From NCBI GenBank assembly GCA_036320915.1, contig JAXBDG010000010.1, positions 62,001 through 126,000 on the forward strand: 64,000 nt of DNA, written 5' to 3'. The translations under genes were made by a program, and so were the position numbers. Shown piece after piece: positions 26,241 through 41,743 of this stretch. Source of the DNA: Linnemannia elongata. Its lineage: Eukaryota > Mortierellomycota > Mortierellomycetes > Mortierellales > Mortierellaceae. The number at the start of each line of letters is the position of its first letter. Position 1 is the stretch's first letter. The notes beneath the pieces are model-generated. The model searched no databases and was not told where the DNA came from. It worked only from the letters and a program-made list of their open reading frames with translations.

Positions 26241-27347
26241 ATGGGAAGTTCTTCGTCTAAAGGAGCAGCAGCCAAGATTACAGCCCATGACCGGGCCATC
26301 CTCGACCTCAAAGTCCAGCGAGACAAGCTGAGGCAATACAACAAACGAGTACGCCACAAAAGACTCTTCTCGCCGTTTCAATTGGTTTTTCTAGCATTGT
26401 CCTTGATGCTCATCATATTCCTAACCTCTCTTTTATTCCCCTTCGTTGGCAATCAATTGAATAGCTTGAAGGCGTTGTAGAGAAGGAATTGAGGCTGGCG
26501 AAGGGTCATCTGGCCAAGGGCGAGAAACAGCGGGCCCTATTGGCCCTCCGCCGCAAAAAGTTCCAAGAGTCTCTCCTCGAAAAGACTGTGCTCCAAATGA
26601 CCAACCTAGACGAGCTGGTACGTTCATCTCCCTCCTCTTTTTCTGACTTCTTGCATATCCTGAAGTCATCAAGCCAATAGGACCTAACAAATCCCCCCCC
26701 CCTTACTTTCCTTGTTCTAATGGTCCAAATAGACAATGTCGATTGAGCAGGCAATGGTGGAGAAGCAAGTGTTTGCAGGGCTAGCGGCAGGAAACCAGGT
26801 TCTAAAGGAGCTGCACAAAGAAATGTCGTTGGCGGATGTGGAAAAGTTGATGGACGAGACGGCGGATAGTATTGCGTACCAGAACGAAATTGATGAGCTT
26901 TTGAGTACACGACTCTCAGTTGCTGATGAGGAGGATATTGAACGCGAGCTGGATCTTATGGTTGTAAGTCTCGGGGAAGACAGAGGGAGAGAGAGACCTT
27001 TGTCATTCTGGATTCATGGACGAGTATGCATTCGTCTGAAGTCCAAGAGTGTCTTATTGACATATTTACCTTCTCTTCAACTAATATTTGTGTACGATAG
27101 GAGGAGGAGACAAAGGCATTGCTTCCAAACACTCCAGAGAACGCACTTCCAGAACTCGAGCAACAGCCAGTAGAAGAAGGTATGTTATCGAAGGCTTCAT
27201 GGGTTGATACATTGTGCAGTAACAGGGAAACATGAATAGTAATCGCATTTTCATTTTTACAAAGTAACCTTAGACGAGGGGCCGGTTCCTACGAAAAAGG
27301 TGGCGGGAAAGAACAAAAAGACGGCAAATGGACCTATGCTGGCATAG
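26241..27347 (+). CDS. VPS20: ESCRT-III subunit Vps20 (CHMP6)
   Basis: Vps20 links ESCRT-II to Snf7 and nucleates ESCRT-III filaments on endosomes. Five exons: 26241-26348, 26465-26617, 26733-26963, 27101-27179 and 27265-27347, giving 217 codons, the usual size. The N-terminus MGSSSSKGAAAKIT fits the N-myristoylation signal known for Vps20/CHMP6. The charged helical core follows the family closely: ITAHDRAILDLKVQRDKLR, RALLALRRKKFQESLLEK, ADVEKLMDETADSIAYQNEI and DEEDIERELDLM. The acidic, Pro-containing end (LPELEQQPVEE, VTLDEGPVPTKK) resembles a Vps4-interacting MIM2 region. Phases are consistent. AATAAA at 27486-27491 may be its poly(A) signal. Confidence 0.93.
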
Positions 27348-27943
27348 CCTCCGCCTTCACTGGAGGAACTTTTCATGCACATATGTACACCGTATCTATG
27401 GTTTGATTGTACGCGGCACCCCCTTTCCCCTTCATAATATTGCGGAGACAACTCTCTCCGTTCGCTCCATGCATTTGTACAAACAAATAAAGTCGACCGT
27501 TTCGCGTGTTTTCGCTTTCCCTCCCCTGGCATTGGCCAGCCTTTTCGACCACGTTCCTTTTCTTCTTCGTTATACCGGGTTTGTTCCTCTGGCTTTTTAG
27601 TCCTATGGTACGAGGTATTTAGCCTACAGGTTACTTTTGTCCCTATTCCACATCTGACGGGTCTAACGCGCGCTCAGGAGCATTGGGAATCTACGCGAAT
27701 ATCCCCTTCAAATGCCCTTTTTTTTATCTTTTCTTCTTTCAACTTTACGTCGAACCCCATTTTCCTTCTGACACACCCCTCTCCCGTCCTCCTAATTCTG
27801 AGCGGGCATTATCAACCTTTTCTCTCCTCTATCTCTTCCTCTCTATCTCCTTCACTCATCGCTCCTCATTTGCTTCTTACACATATACCCCCACCCACCC
27901 ACCCTGTTCCACTCACACACACTCTCTCTCTCATACAACACTT
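27348..27943. other. Intergenic region VPS20/membrane protein
   Basis: The first part is VPS20 3' untranslated sequence with AATAAA at 27486. From about 27770 the sequence is C/T-rich and looks like the leader of the next gene. The reading frame of that gene stays open upstream to 27683, but the extra residues are low-complexity. Confidence 0.55.
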
Positions 27944-30900
27944 ATGGAGACATCCCACCTAACAATCCTACTCTTCTTCTTAGTAGTAATATTCTTCCTA
28001 GCTGCCTTTCTCCTCTACATCTTTATCAGTCGCAGGACAACCCCACCCTCACAGCGACTGACACAATGGTTAAAAGCCCAGAATGAAGCAGATCTGTTGG
28101 TCGAGACTATGGCGTCCCAGGGTCGGTGTGTTGTGGAGGGGTTACATCCTTGTAGGAGGAGGGATAAGATGCGGAAACGGCAGGCGGCGCAGAGGAGGAG
28201 GCAGCAGCAATGTGGGGAGAACGGTAGTCGGGAGGACGCTGATGGTGGGTGTGGGAGTGGGCAGGGAGGCGGCAGTGGTGGCAGTGGTGGAAATGGAGCA
28301 GGGGGAGGTGGCGGTTCTGGGGAATATGATGAGGAGATGGCGATGGATGAGCCTTGGAGACGGTATCAGCGTCAACGACCCGAGGATCCAGCAACTCTAG
28401 TCGTCACAAGTACTGACAATGCCACCAACGGAACCGGGAACACTGGAGTCTCCTCCTCTTCCTCCCCAACCTCCGAGACCGATCCCCACACAACCGGGAC
28501 CAGGATCGACCGAGAAGACATGGTCGCCGAAAAGTTGTGGGAATACGTCGTAGGCTGGTGCCTTATCGGCTGTATTTTTGTCGGGGCTGGACTCATTATC
28601 TGTGCGAATTTCTTGGTACACGATGATCCGGCCAATACAACACTATGGACGTTTGATCCTGAGGAAGGAGCGAGTCTGATGGACACGATTGTGGCGAATA
28701 TTATGAAGGTTGCGTTGGGGATTCAGGATTTCGAGGATCAGTTGATGGAGCATGGGATCTTTGTGTTTATAGTGGGAATTAATGGGTTTGTGCTTGTGAG
28801 GCAGAGGGTGTTTGGGAGGAGGAGGAGGTATGAGCAGGAGTTGATGAGAGGGGGTATGATGATTTCGATGGAGACGACCAAGGATATTGGTGGTGGTGGT
28901 GCTGCTGGGTATGATTTGGAGGGTAAAGCTGTTGTCGGAGGTGAGAGTTTGGAGAGTGAGAAGGATGGTGAAGGGTTTGGCGAAGGAAAGCGCGACTTTT
29001 ATGAGGATCTGCATCTTCACCAAGGGGTGGCGCAGGGAGTTGAGCGGTTTACGACAACAGATCAAGTCTCCGCACAGACCGGCGCATCAACAGCAACCGC
29101 TGGAACAAGAGCAGGAGCAAGTGACGGTGGACCAATCGAAAACACACCCAGTTTCAGCACCACTGGCACCAGCGGCGTCGATCCCCGTCCAGGGACTTTG
29201 CCCACGACAACCCCCGCGGCAGTAGGAGGACTAAGACTCAAAGAAATCTCTACTCATCACCAGCATCACACAAAGGACCTTCAAGCAGACGAAAAGAAAC
29301 CTACCACCGCCGCCGCTGCCGTCGCCACGGGCACAGGTACTGGTAGTCTTGGGAACAACGACGGCAACGCACCAGACTTTGCCACCATGTCCTTCCTCGC
29401 CTGGTTCAACTACCTCCAAGTCGGGATCTTGGTCATTGAGTTCCTACAGCTGTTTTCGTTCCCTCTTCGGGAGCTGATGGAGTTTTATAACCAGGCCGAA
29501 AAGACGAGTGCGATGTATGAGGGTGCCAAGACGATCTTGGATGTCTTTAGGACTACTGCGACCGATGCAGGGGACGGGACAGTGTCCTCCGCAGCAACAG
29601 CAGGAGCAGGCGGCGGCGGCGGGTCAGGGATTCAGTACAAGGATGGAATCTTGTCGATTGGCAACAACACATTATTCGACTTCAGCCCTCGGAACAGTTC
29701 AACGCAGGACAGGAAATCGGTCGAGAGACCGACCTTTGCGTTGGAAATCTCCGAAGATGACGCGGCACGAGCAGCAGGATCGGCATCAGCAGTTTTAGAC
29801 CAACAACATGACGAAGGTGAAATGGTGTTATTTCGGAAGAACACATCGCTACCAACTCAGAATGTAACGGACGGGAGTACAGCATCAGTAATACACAAGA
29901 TCGCCGGTGGCGGTGCTCAGAAATTGGGAGCTTCGGTGGAATGGATCAAGGAGAACCTGCATTCCTGGCTACCTAACATTACTGCACTGATGGACAACAA
30001 TACTATGGATGGACTGGAGTCTGGCCGGTTTGAAGAGCTCCGAGATAACCTTGTCAACGCAGCCGTCGGTGTAGCCCTACAAGGACTCGGAAACACCAAC
30101 TCGTCCACATCCTCAAATACAACAACCCTTTCCGGAGACGGTGATTCAGGAGCCATAAAATCACCTACGGAAAAGATCCCCAGTCGAAGCAGCAATAGTG
30201 GAGGAGACGGCGATATAGTGATGCAGGTTGTCAACAGTCTGGGTCTGCAACCGTCTATCAACACGCATGACTGGTACCTCCTACGGTTCTGGAGCTGCTT
30301 TGCGGCAGTTGTTTTTGGCTGGTTGGTTGCATTGAGTATACATGCCTGGAACCGACGGTGCCGACGGTTGAGACGCGAGGGGCGGCCGCATTGGAACGCG
30401 ATTTCTGTTGGCTGGGTCAGCTGCTTCATCCCCGTTGTGGTAGTGTTTCTTTATCTTTTTCTTTTTCTTTTGTGTGTGGTTAGAGCTTGCGTCAACTTGC
30501 AGCTTCGAGGTGTTCCTTTTATCTAACAGACAAGCAACCGTTTTCATTCTTTTCTCGATGATAGAGTGTACTGTACTTGCCAATACTGAGCACGTTCCTG
30601 TCCTCAGCAGCATGCCAATCCCAAGCAATCCACGCCTACGCCCACGAAAAATACGCCCAACAACAAGAACAAGGCCTCCACGAAAAAGGCGGCCACAGCC
30701 CAAAAATTCAAGCAACGTCCATCTTCTCTTCCGTCATCATGACCCTCCTCGACCCAGCCTCAACCGTCGCAGCCCCAACTCCCAACTCCCTCCTCTGCAC
30801 AGGTCCCCTCGTCCACCCAGGACTTTACCTCACCGCCAGTCTGTTTGCCTACACCCTCGCCTACGTTCTTTTCATGGTGTTCTTGACATCCTTTGAACGC

Positions 30901-31713
30901 GTCCCGGGGAAGGGAGAGATCTGTTTTCGACCGAATGGGGTAGCAGTCCTGAAGAACTTGGGTCTGTTGTTAGCGGTGGATTTTCTTTTGATCCAGTCCC
31001 CTGCTCAGAGACGGTTCCGGGGTCTGGTGTCGATTGGGATCATGTTGACGATGGCTTGTTATACAATTCGGATGAAGCCCTGTTACTGGAATAAGATTAA
31101 CTATTGGAGGACTTTTTCGTTCTCCTGTGTCCTTTATGCCTCCCTCCTCGTCGCCCTCCTCTGCCCGTCCCCGCCCGTCCTCGAAAAGAAGTCCAGCACC
31201 ACCGGGGGTGGTAGCACCAAAGCCGAGAGAGAACGGCACCGTGAGGATATAGGACGATGGGTGATGTCGCCACATCTGAAGATGGGCGAGGGCGCTGGAG
31301 AGAATTCATGGATGGTTATGGGAAAAGCAGGAGGGGGACCCAAGGTGATGTTGGCGTGGATTGCGGCTGGATGGGTGTTGCTTGTGATCGTATTCGTGGT
31401 GGTCGAACGCGTGTTTCTGAGACATTGGACCAAGAAGGTTGCTGTTGTCCCCGTGCCAGTGCAGTTTGTTATGCGGTCCCAGCCCGTAGGGGTTGGGTTG
31501 TTGGCGGATGGGTATGGTGGGTATCGAGGGTTGGATATGTTTGGTCGAGGTGTAGGTGGTGGAGAGATGGGTGGGTTTGCGCCGGCGATGCCAGGCGTAG
31601 GTGGAGGTGGAGGTATGTACACGAACCCAGGAATAGCTGGTTCACATTGGAGCGTCGTCGATCTCTCCCAGACGCCAGAAGTCCGACGCAGCAAAGTCCT
31701 TAATTCTTCATAA
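27944..31713 (+). CDS. Large polytopic membrane protein, family not recognised
   Basis: Two exons, 27944-30439 and 30565-31713, give 1,214 codons. About eleven hydrophobic segments are visible, near residues 7-28, 200-225, 270-285, 487-505, 778-800, 826-850, 915-938, 961-976, 984-1000, 1015-1033 and 1092-1112. Long hydrophilic loops separate the early ones: an Arg-rich block (RRRDKMRKRQAAQRRRQQQ), a Gly/Ser-rich block near 110-125 and Thr/Ala-rich loops at 350-470. The second half is more compact and better conserved in appearance (CYWNKINYWRTFSF, RFRGLVSIGIMLTMACYTI), suggesting a transport or receptor-like core. The start METSHLTILLFF follows a C/T-rich leader; an upstream in-frame start at 27683 is judged untranslated. 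The donor GTAGTG at 30440 is weak, so that junction is provisional. I do not recognise the family. Confidence 0.72.
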
Positions 31714-31841
31714 ACAAAATACATCCACCATCCATATAAACACACAACACATGTTTGGTTTCCAGTATTACACAGTGACGAAGCAGAAGATAATCATTGG
31801 TACTCCCTGTTCACTATTCGTTATATTGTAAAGAGAGAAAA

Positions 31842-31847
31842 AATAAA
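31842..31847 (+). terminator. Poly(A) signal of the membrane protein gene
   Basis: AATAAA lies 129 bases after the stop, two bases short of the opposite gene's stop codon, so the 3' ends of the two transcripts probably overlap. Confidence 0.5.
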
Positions 31848-31848
31848 G

Positions 31849-32709
31849 CTATGGTACATGATGAACAGGAAACTGTTTACCCTGCCAGGTGAAAGATTCA
31901 TGATCGAGCAGGGCGGCAAACTCGGTAAGGACGAGTGAGGATTTGAGGAGTCCGAGTGACGGGAGTGGGTTTCCATCCTTGTCTGAACTGCATGGTTGGA
32001 CCATGATGGGTGGCAAGGGGTGGTAGATTCTTCCTGTGGAGAGCGAGACGCTTAGTTTGTCTGGCTGGAAGGGTGTCTGCAGGTTTCCTGCCCACACCAA
32101 GTGTTCTATTATTATTTGTATCAAGAAAGCGCGTTAAAATGCTGTCATAAACACAAAGGGGTTGGACACAGCCAAACACGTCGGTTCAAAGCCATAAAAA
32201 AAAAAAAGGTCACCATTGTTGATAAGTCCATGAAAGACGACAGGCGTATCAGCAGCTTCAACAAAGTTGATCTCCTTCGCACAAGGACTCTGCCAAGCAT
32301 ACTCGTCTCCAAAATACCCCGTCGTATTGGCTCGAATCCTTGTCATGAAGAAGTTCAAGAATTTTGGATCTTTGTAGCAAGAAGTAAAGTTCTTGGGAGT
32401 GGTGTCTTGAAGAAAGACTTGGCCGTGGATGTCGATGAAGTAAAAGTAAGGACGGATGGATTTGGAGGCGAGGAGGGAGAGTGTTGTGGAGGAGGGGTGG
32501 ATTCCTCTGTCGTGGAGGGATATTGGGTCATGTTGGTTACTATCGTTGTTGTTTGCAGTATGAGTGGTGTGAATGGAGTGGCGTTGTTGGTGATGGGGGA
32601 GGAGGAGGGTGCGGGTGATGAGACCCAGGGGTGGATGATGAGCACGGCGAGCGGTAGCTGTTGCAGTTGCTTTGAATCCAGTGGACGCAATGGTCCTGGC
32701 GTAGAGCAT
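31849..32709 (-). CDS. UPF0598 family protein (C8orf82-like), probably mitochondrial
   Basis: Two exons. The first starts at 32709 (MLYARTIASTGFKATATATARR), an Arg/Ala/Thr-rich, acid-poor N-terminus typical of mitochondrial import signals. The family core is clear: RPYFYFIDIHGQVFLQD, KNFTSCYKDPKFLNFFMTRI, SPCAKEINFVEAADTPVVFH, and in exon 2 TPFQPDKLSVSLSTGRIYHP and LVLTEFAALLDHE. Exon 2 is 32087-31849 and needs a phase-1 donor. The GT donor at 32213 (exon 1 ends 32214) gives 244 codons. However, the next residues, GDLFFFYG, resemble the family block before PFQP, which would need a poor GC donor at 32192 (251 codons). The junction is uncertain. Biochemical function of the family is unknown. 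Convergent with the membrane protein gene, 135 bases apart. Confidence 0.82.
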
Positions 32710-34264
32710 TGGGATGTGGTTGGTTTGAGGTGGAGTGATTGTCGATTGAGCCTTTTCTTTGCTTCTGCTTCTGCTTTGTTTTGTTTGTTGTTGTTTGTGT
32801 TTGTTGTTAAGGCAGACAAAGGGAAGCCTTGGAAGGGGAGGATAGAACAGACTGATACAAAAAGGAAGGAAGAGGGGGACGATACGGATGGTTGGTTGGT
32901 GGCGGAGACAATGGTTGGCTGTGAGTTGAATAAAAGGTGTGTAAGGTGTGTTGTGAGCAAAGAGCGAGGGAAAGGGCGCCTTGTTATTGTTGTCGCGGTT
33001 GCTGTTGTTGTGGATGATGATTGTGGCAGTGGGGAGGGGAACAGTGGACAGTGGAAAAAAGAACGAAGGTGGAAGAATGAATGAACAAACAAGGGGTCGA
33101 TGGCTCACAAGTGTTTCATCATGTCCTATGTCCCCTGTCCCATGTCCTAAGTGCCTATGTGCCTATGTGCCTTATGTGTGAGTTTGAGAAGGAAAGAGAG
33201 AGAGAGAGAGGGACCATGCACTTGGAGCAGCATGAATAGAAGGACTCTTATGCCATGCTACATAGGGGTGATGAGAATAATAAGAAATACGTAGACAATG
33301 ATCCTTGGTTGTTGATACTGACGATCCGAAAAAAAAACCAAGAAGAAGAAGACACCCCCAGGCTGGTGACCCTCGTTACTCTCGATGGGATGAATCCCCT
33401 GTGGTATATAGCTACTTGATGAAATGATCGAGAAGAGACAGGCTCGGCGCTCATTGGGTACCGCCAGCCAGGTACCATCACCTCTATGGCTGATGGATGA
33501 TAGATGGTTGCTGTTTGAGGTTTGGACATCAGAAATGAAATTTTAATTTCCTCTGAGGAGTGATAAAAATGGATCCAATAGTGAGGGAACTCTTATAGGG
33601 CATGGACCCCACCTCTTGTGTTTCCTTCTTCACACCTGGCCACTGTGCTCCTTCTCTTTACTTTCTGTGCCGTTTTTTTTATATTTTTTATATTATCTCT
33701 TTCAAAAGGCATGAGTGAATGAACATTTGATCTCATTTGACCTCTTCTTTTCTCTTCACTTCTCTTCTCTTCTCTTCTCTCCTTTCTTTCTTTTCTTCTC
33801 CTTTTCTTCACTCCTTCCAAACACACTCTCATTCCCCATCCAAGAAGACAACGAGCTCATATCCGTTGACTATATCAATCATATCAAACGTACAACACGA
33901 TTCTAATTGTCTGTTCAAAAAAGAAAAAAAGCGTTCGCCTCTCTTTCCCATCCCTCAGTCCCCCTTCTTTCTGTTTCTCTCTCTCTCTGTCTCTCTCTCT
34001 CCTTCTTCCCTCCCTCTCCTTGAACCCCTTCCCTTTCCCTGTCTTTCGTTCGTTTTTTTTTACCCCCTTTTTCTTGCCTCTGTTCGTTCTTCCTTCTTTC
34101 CTTCCTTCTCTTTCTTACTTCTCTCTCCTCATAGCTTAACCGTTGTTGCTTCTCACACTCCTTCCAACAACAACAACAACAACAACAACCATCCCTCTCC
34201 CCTCTCCCCCCACCCCACCATTCTCTCGCGAATCACAAAGCGCCTCAGCGACACCATCTCGGAA
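32710..34264. other. Divergent intergenic region UPF0598/MAPK
   Basis: 1.55 kb between divergent genes. It includes A/C-rich leader sequence on the UPF0598 side, a GA microsatellite at about 33196-33213, and a very C/T-rich tract from 33735 to 34160 that probably forms the MAPK promoter and leader. It ends with an (AAC)n run at about 34167-34190. No further gene is supported; the open frame continuing upstream of UPF0598 to 33108 is low complexity. Confidence 0.55.
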
Positions 34265-36662
<2,398 letters not shown>

Positions 36663-36845
36663 TTTTCGTTCAAGTCAACTCTCTAGTGTTTCCTTTTAGT
36701 TCTTGAATAGATGAACAATTGTTTGTTCTCGTTTCTATTTTTTTTTTCTTTTCTTCTTTCTCTCCATTATTCCCCTTACAAAGTGTTACTTCATTCTACA
36801 GCAGCAGCAGCAACAACACTCAACTAACTACCTCCAAAAAGAAAA

Positions 36846-36851
36846 AATAAA
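36846..36851 (+). terminator. Poly(A) signal of the MAPK gene
   Basis: AATAAA lies 184 bases after the MAPK stop codon in A-rich sequence. Confidence 0.4.
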
Positions 36852-37201
36852 CCCCAGTGTACAACAAAAGAACGGACTTCAAGCTACATACTTCTTGTTC
36901 AGCAGAACATGACGTTTATTGTTTACTCTTGAAAGGAAACAAATATTCTGGGGACTCATATCACATTGACATTGAAGATAAAGATGATGATGATGATGAT
37001 GATGCTATAGGAAGAGAAAGGAAGGACTGTAAACATTCCTAGGCCATCTATGAACAGAAGCAGGAAGTAAACGATTGGAGTCGTTTCCTTTTATTTACTT
37101 GGTTGTGGTTGTGTCAAGTGGGCGAATCAGCGTGCACAAGGGTCCCCCTTTTCCCCTTGGCTTTTTGCCTTTGTTCCTTACTCTCATTCTCTCAACAACA
37201 A

Positions 37202-37202
<1 letters not shown>

Positions 37203-37232
<30 letters not shown>
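37203..37232. repeat. poly(A) tract of 30
   Basis: Thirty consecutive A on +. A second run of 26 A lies at 37327-37352. Confidence 0.9.
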
Positions 37233-37235
<3 letters not shown>

Positions 37236-38528
37236 TGAAATCGACAGTTGCAACGTGGAGGCGGGGTGGTTAAAGTCGTGTTGTTGTCGTACGACTTTTT
37301 GGAAAAAGAGAAGAGTCGAGAAAATCAAAAAAAAAAAAAAAAAAAAAAAAAATAGGATTTCCACGGGTACATGTCCTTGCAAGGGGGAGAGAGGAGATGG
37401 ACCCCGTTCTTGTCATCCGCACCTCTTGTTGAATCACTTGCGTCTATTCATAACCCCCCTTCATGCCCCCCCCCCCCCTGGCAAAGTTCAGCCCTGCCCT
37501 TGTTCTAGTTCCTGTATTATGCCCTGGTTGTATGCGTTATGCTTTGGAAAGTTAAGAGGAGGGGATTTTTATGGTCCATGGCATGAAAAGCAACAGTAAC
37601 AGTAACAGCAACAAATAATGAGCAAGAGCAAACAACAGCAGCATTGACAGCGAGGGAGGGACACATGTCCAATTATCGGCTCTTCAGATAGTGCCTGGCG
37701 ATCCACGACGAGTAGAGCAATTGAAGAACGAGAGCGTTGATGCCATGCGGATCAGAAAGAATATTCATTTGTTCTTGTTTTAAAGAGCCATGTTGATGGT
37801 GCGAGAAAGAAGGTCAAGGTATGAAGTGTGCCCTGTTGATCCATCACCATGGCTGTTGCGTGCGAGTGACCTTGGAAGAAGAAGAAGAGAGTGAAGGAGG
37901 AAGAGGTGGAAGTATAGAGTACCCACAACCACAAGCAAATAACATCGGTCGTCATTCCAGAATTCCTGACGCCTGGTTCCCTTCTCTTTTTTTTTGCGCT
38001 CTTTTTTCTTTCATCTTCTTCCCCTTCTTCCCTCTACTTTCTCTCCCTCCAACTCGCCACCATTCCCGTTAAACTCTTTTTTCTTTCTTCTTTCTCTTTC
38101 CCGTCTTCTCTTCTCTTCTCTTATCTTCCCATACCCTTACATTCCTTCCTTCCTTTCATCCTCATCACCTTTTCCATCTCATCCCTCTCATCACCCTTAC
38201 TTACTCTCACTACTCTCTCCTTACGTACTTATCTACTTATTATTACTACTACTGCTTTTCCTGTAAGTGCATTGCTTCTTCATCTCTTTTCCTTGTCTCC
38301 ATCCCTTGCCACTTGCAGCCACGTTTTCCAATTTTTTTTCCTTTCCCGACTTTTGGATAAGAGCCTGGCCTTGACCTTGGACGTTGGGAAGCGTGCCAAG
38401 TGGATGCCTACCTCTCTGCTATTACTTTTTTCATTTTTTTTTCTTTCAGAAAGAGCTACAAGAGACAAGGATACGATTGTCACTCGTAACAGGCATATAG
38501 AAGCGAACATGGCACAGCACCTTGCCCC

Positions 38529-38529
<1 letters not shown>

Positions 38530-38591
<62 letters not shown>
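38530..38591. repeat. (GA)n microsatellite, 31 units
   Basis: The longest dinucleotide repeat in the window, continuing into imperfect GA/AAAG-rich sequence to about 38640. Confidence 0.97.
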
Positions 38592-38594
<3 letters not shown>

Positions 38595-39137
38595 CTAGGG
38601 AGAGACAAGAGAGAAAAGGAGAGAAAGAGAGAAAGAGAAAGTGAGAGTCGAACCAATCAGTCATTGCGCTGCCACTCGGTCACCGTGTACCATTCGTCCA
38701 TACACATACACACTATCACATTCATATCATGTCAACATGATGCCCTTCCCTGCTGGCACTTGCTTCAATTGTTATAATTGTTGTTGTTCTTACTTGTGTA
38801 TGTGTTTATATGTGTATGTGTGCGTGCGTGTCCATACATACATCCATGCATCCAGCAAAAAAAACAATTGGCGACAACAGCAACAACAACAACAACCACA
38901 ACAGGACAACGCAAACATAAACAACCTCGGCCAGCCAGGAGTAAAAAAAAAAAAAAAAAAAAAAAGTAAAGCAAGGGAAAAGGGAAGAAGGAAGGGAGGG
39001 AGGGAGGGAGTTGATTAATTGCCCTTTCCCTCTTTTGCCCTTTCTCTTTTGTTAGTTATGAATGACTGAATGATCATATATCGGCTTCCTCACCCTCTGC
39101 TTCCTTCCTCTTCTTTTTCCACCCTCTGTCCCCAGTG

Positions 39138-39184
39138 CAGTCAGTCAGTCAGTCAGTCAGTCAGTCAGTCTGTCTGTCTGTCTG
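39138..39184. repeat. (CAGT)n / (CTGT)n tetranucleotide repeat
   Basis: About eight CAGT units pass directly into about three CTGT units, as if one base had changed and the variant unit then expanded. Confidence 0.95.
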
Positions 39185-39624
39185 AACTTCGTCTGTGAAC
39201 AAAGCACATCATCATCCCCCCCTCCCCTCCCCTCCCCTCCTCTCCCCCTCCTTTCCCTTTCATCCCACCCCACTGAGAAGCAGTGACTTGTCGCTACTAA
39301 AGTCTTGCCTTGTCTTGTCCCTGTCTCTCTGCTGTTCACCCACTCCCTTCCTCCCCACCACACAAAAAATAATACTCTCTTCTTTTGTCCTTACTTTCCT
39401 CTGTGTTCATATTCCCCCTTCTTTTTCTTCTTTTTTTACCTTTTTCCTTTTCCCTTTCATCATCCGCACTCTCATACACACCCACTTCATCATCCCCACA
39501 TTTCACTTCTCACTCTTACTCACTCCCACTCACTCACTCACTCAAACCACACACATACTCTCTCTCTTCTCTCCGTCCTCTAGACTCCCTCCTTCTTTCC
39601 CTCCCTTAATAAGCCCTTCTCACC

Positions 39625-41513
<1,889 letters not shown>

Positions 41514-41737
41514 AGAGAGAGAGAGAAACCCTCAGGAAGTAAGCCACGCCCCAAAGTCTCGTCACCAGGCGCAAGAAGAAAAACGTCGATTTACATGGGT
41601 GGATTATTGAACCTATGCCAAACCAGCGGACCTTGTTTGTTATTAGTCTGACGATGCAAAAAAGGGTGTACGAGAGGGGGAGCTGGCTGGAGAGAGAGGT
41701 GGGAGTTATGTTCGACATGCACAACGAGAACAATATG

Positions 41738-41743
41738 AATAAA
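41738..41743 (+). terminator. Poly(A) signal of the Rab gene
   Basis: AATAAA lies 225 bases after the Rab stop codon. Confidence 0.4.

Larger units (their letters stand above)
36852..39624. other. 2.8-kb interval without a supportable gene
   Basis: This interval separates the MAPK and Rab genes, both on +. It contains A30 (37203-37232), A26 (37327-37352), a C/T-rich block at 37980-38265 followed by a donor-like GTAAGT at 38266, a long GA run, (CAGT)n, and the C/T-rich leader of the Rab gene from about 39390. The C/T block plus donor could be an untranslated first exon of the Rab gene. Open frames here are composition artefacts. Confidence 0.55.

Noticed and set aside
32101..33084. 327-codon + open frame
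   Set aside because: Antisense to UPF0598 exon 1 and its leader. No conserved motif.
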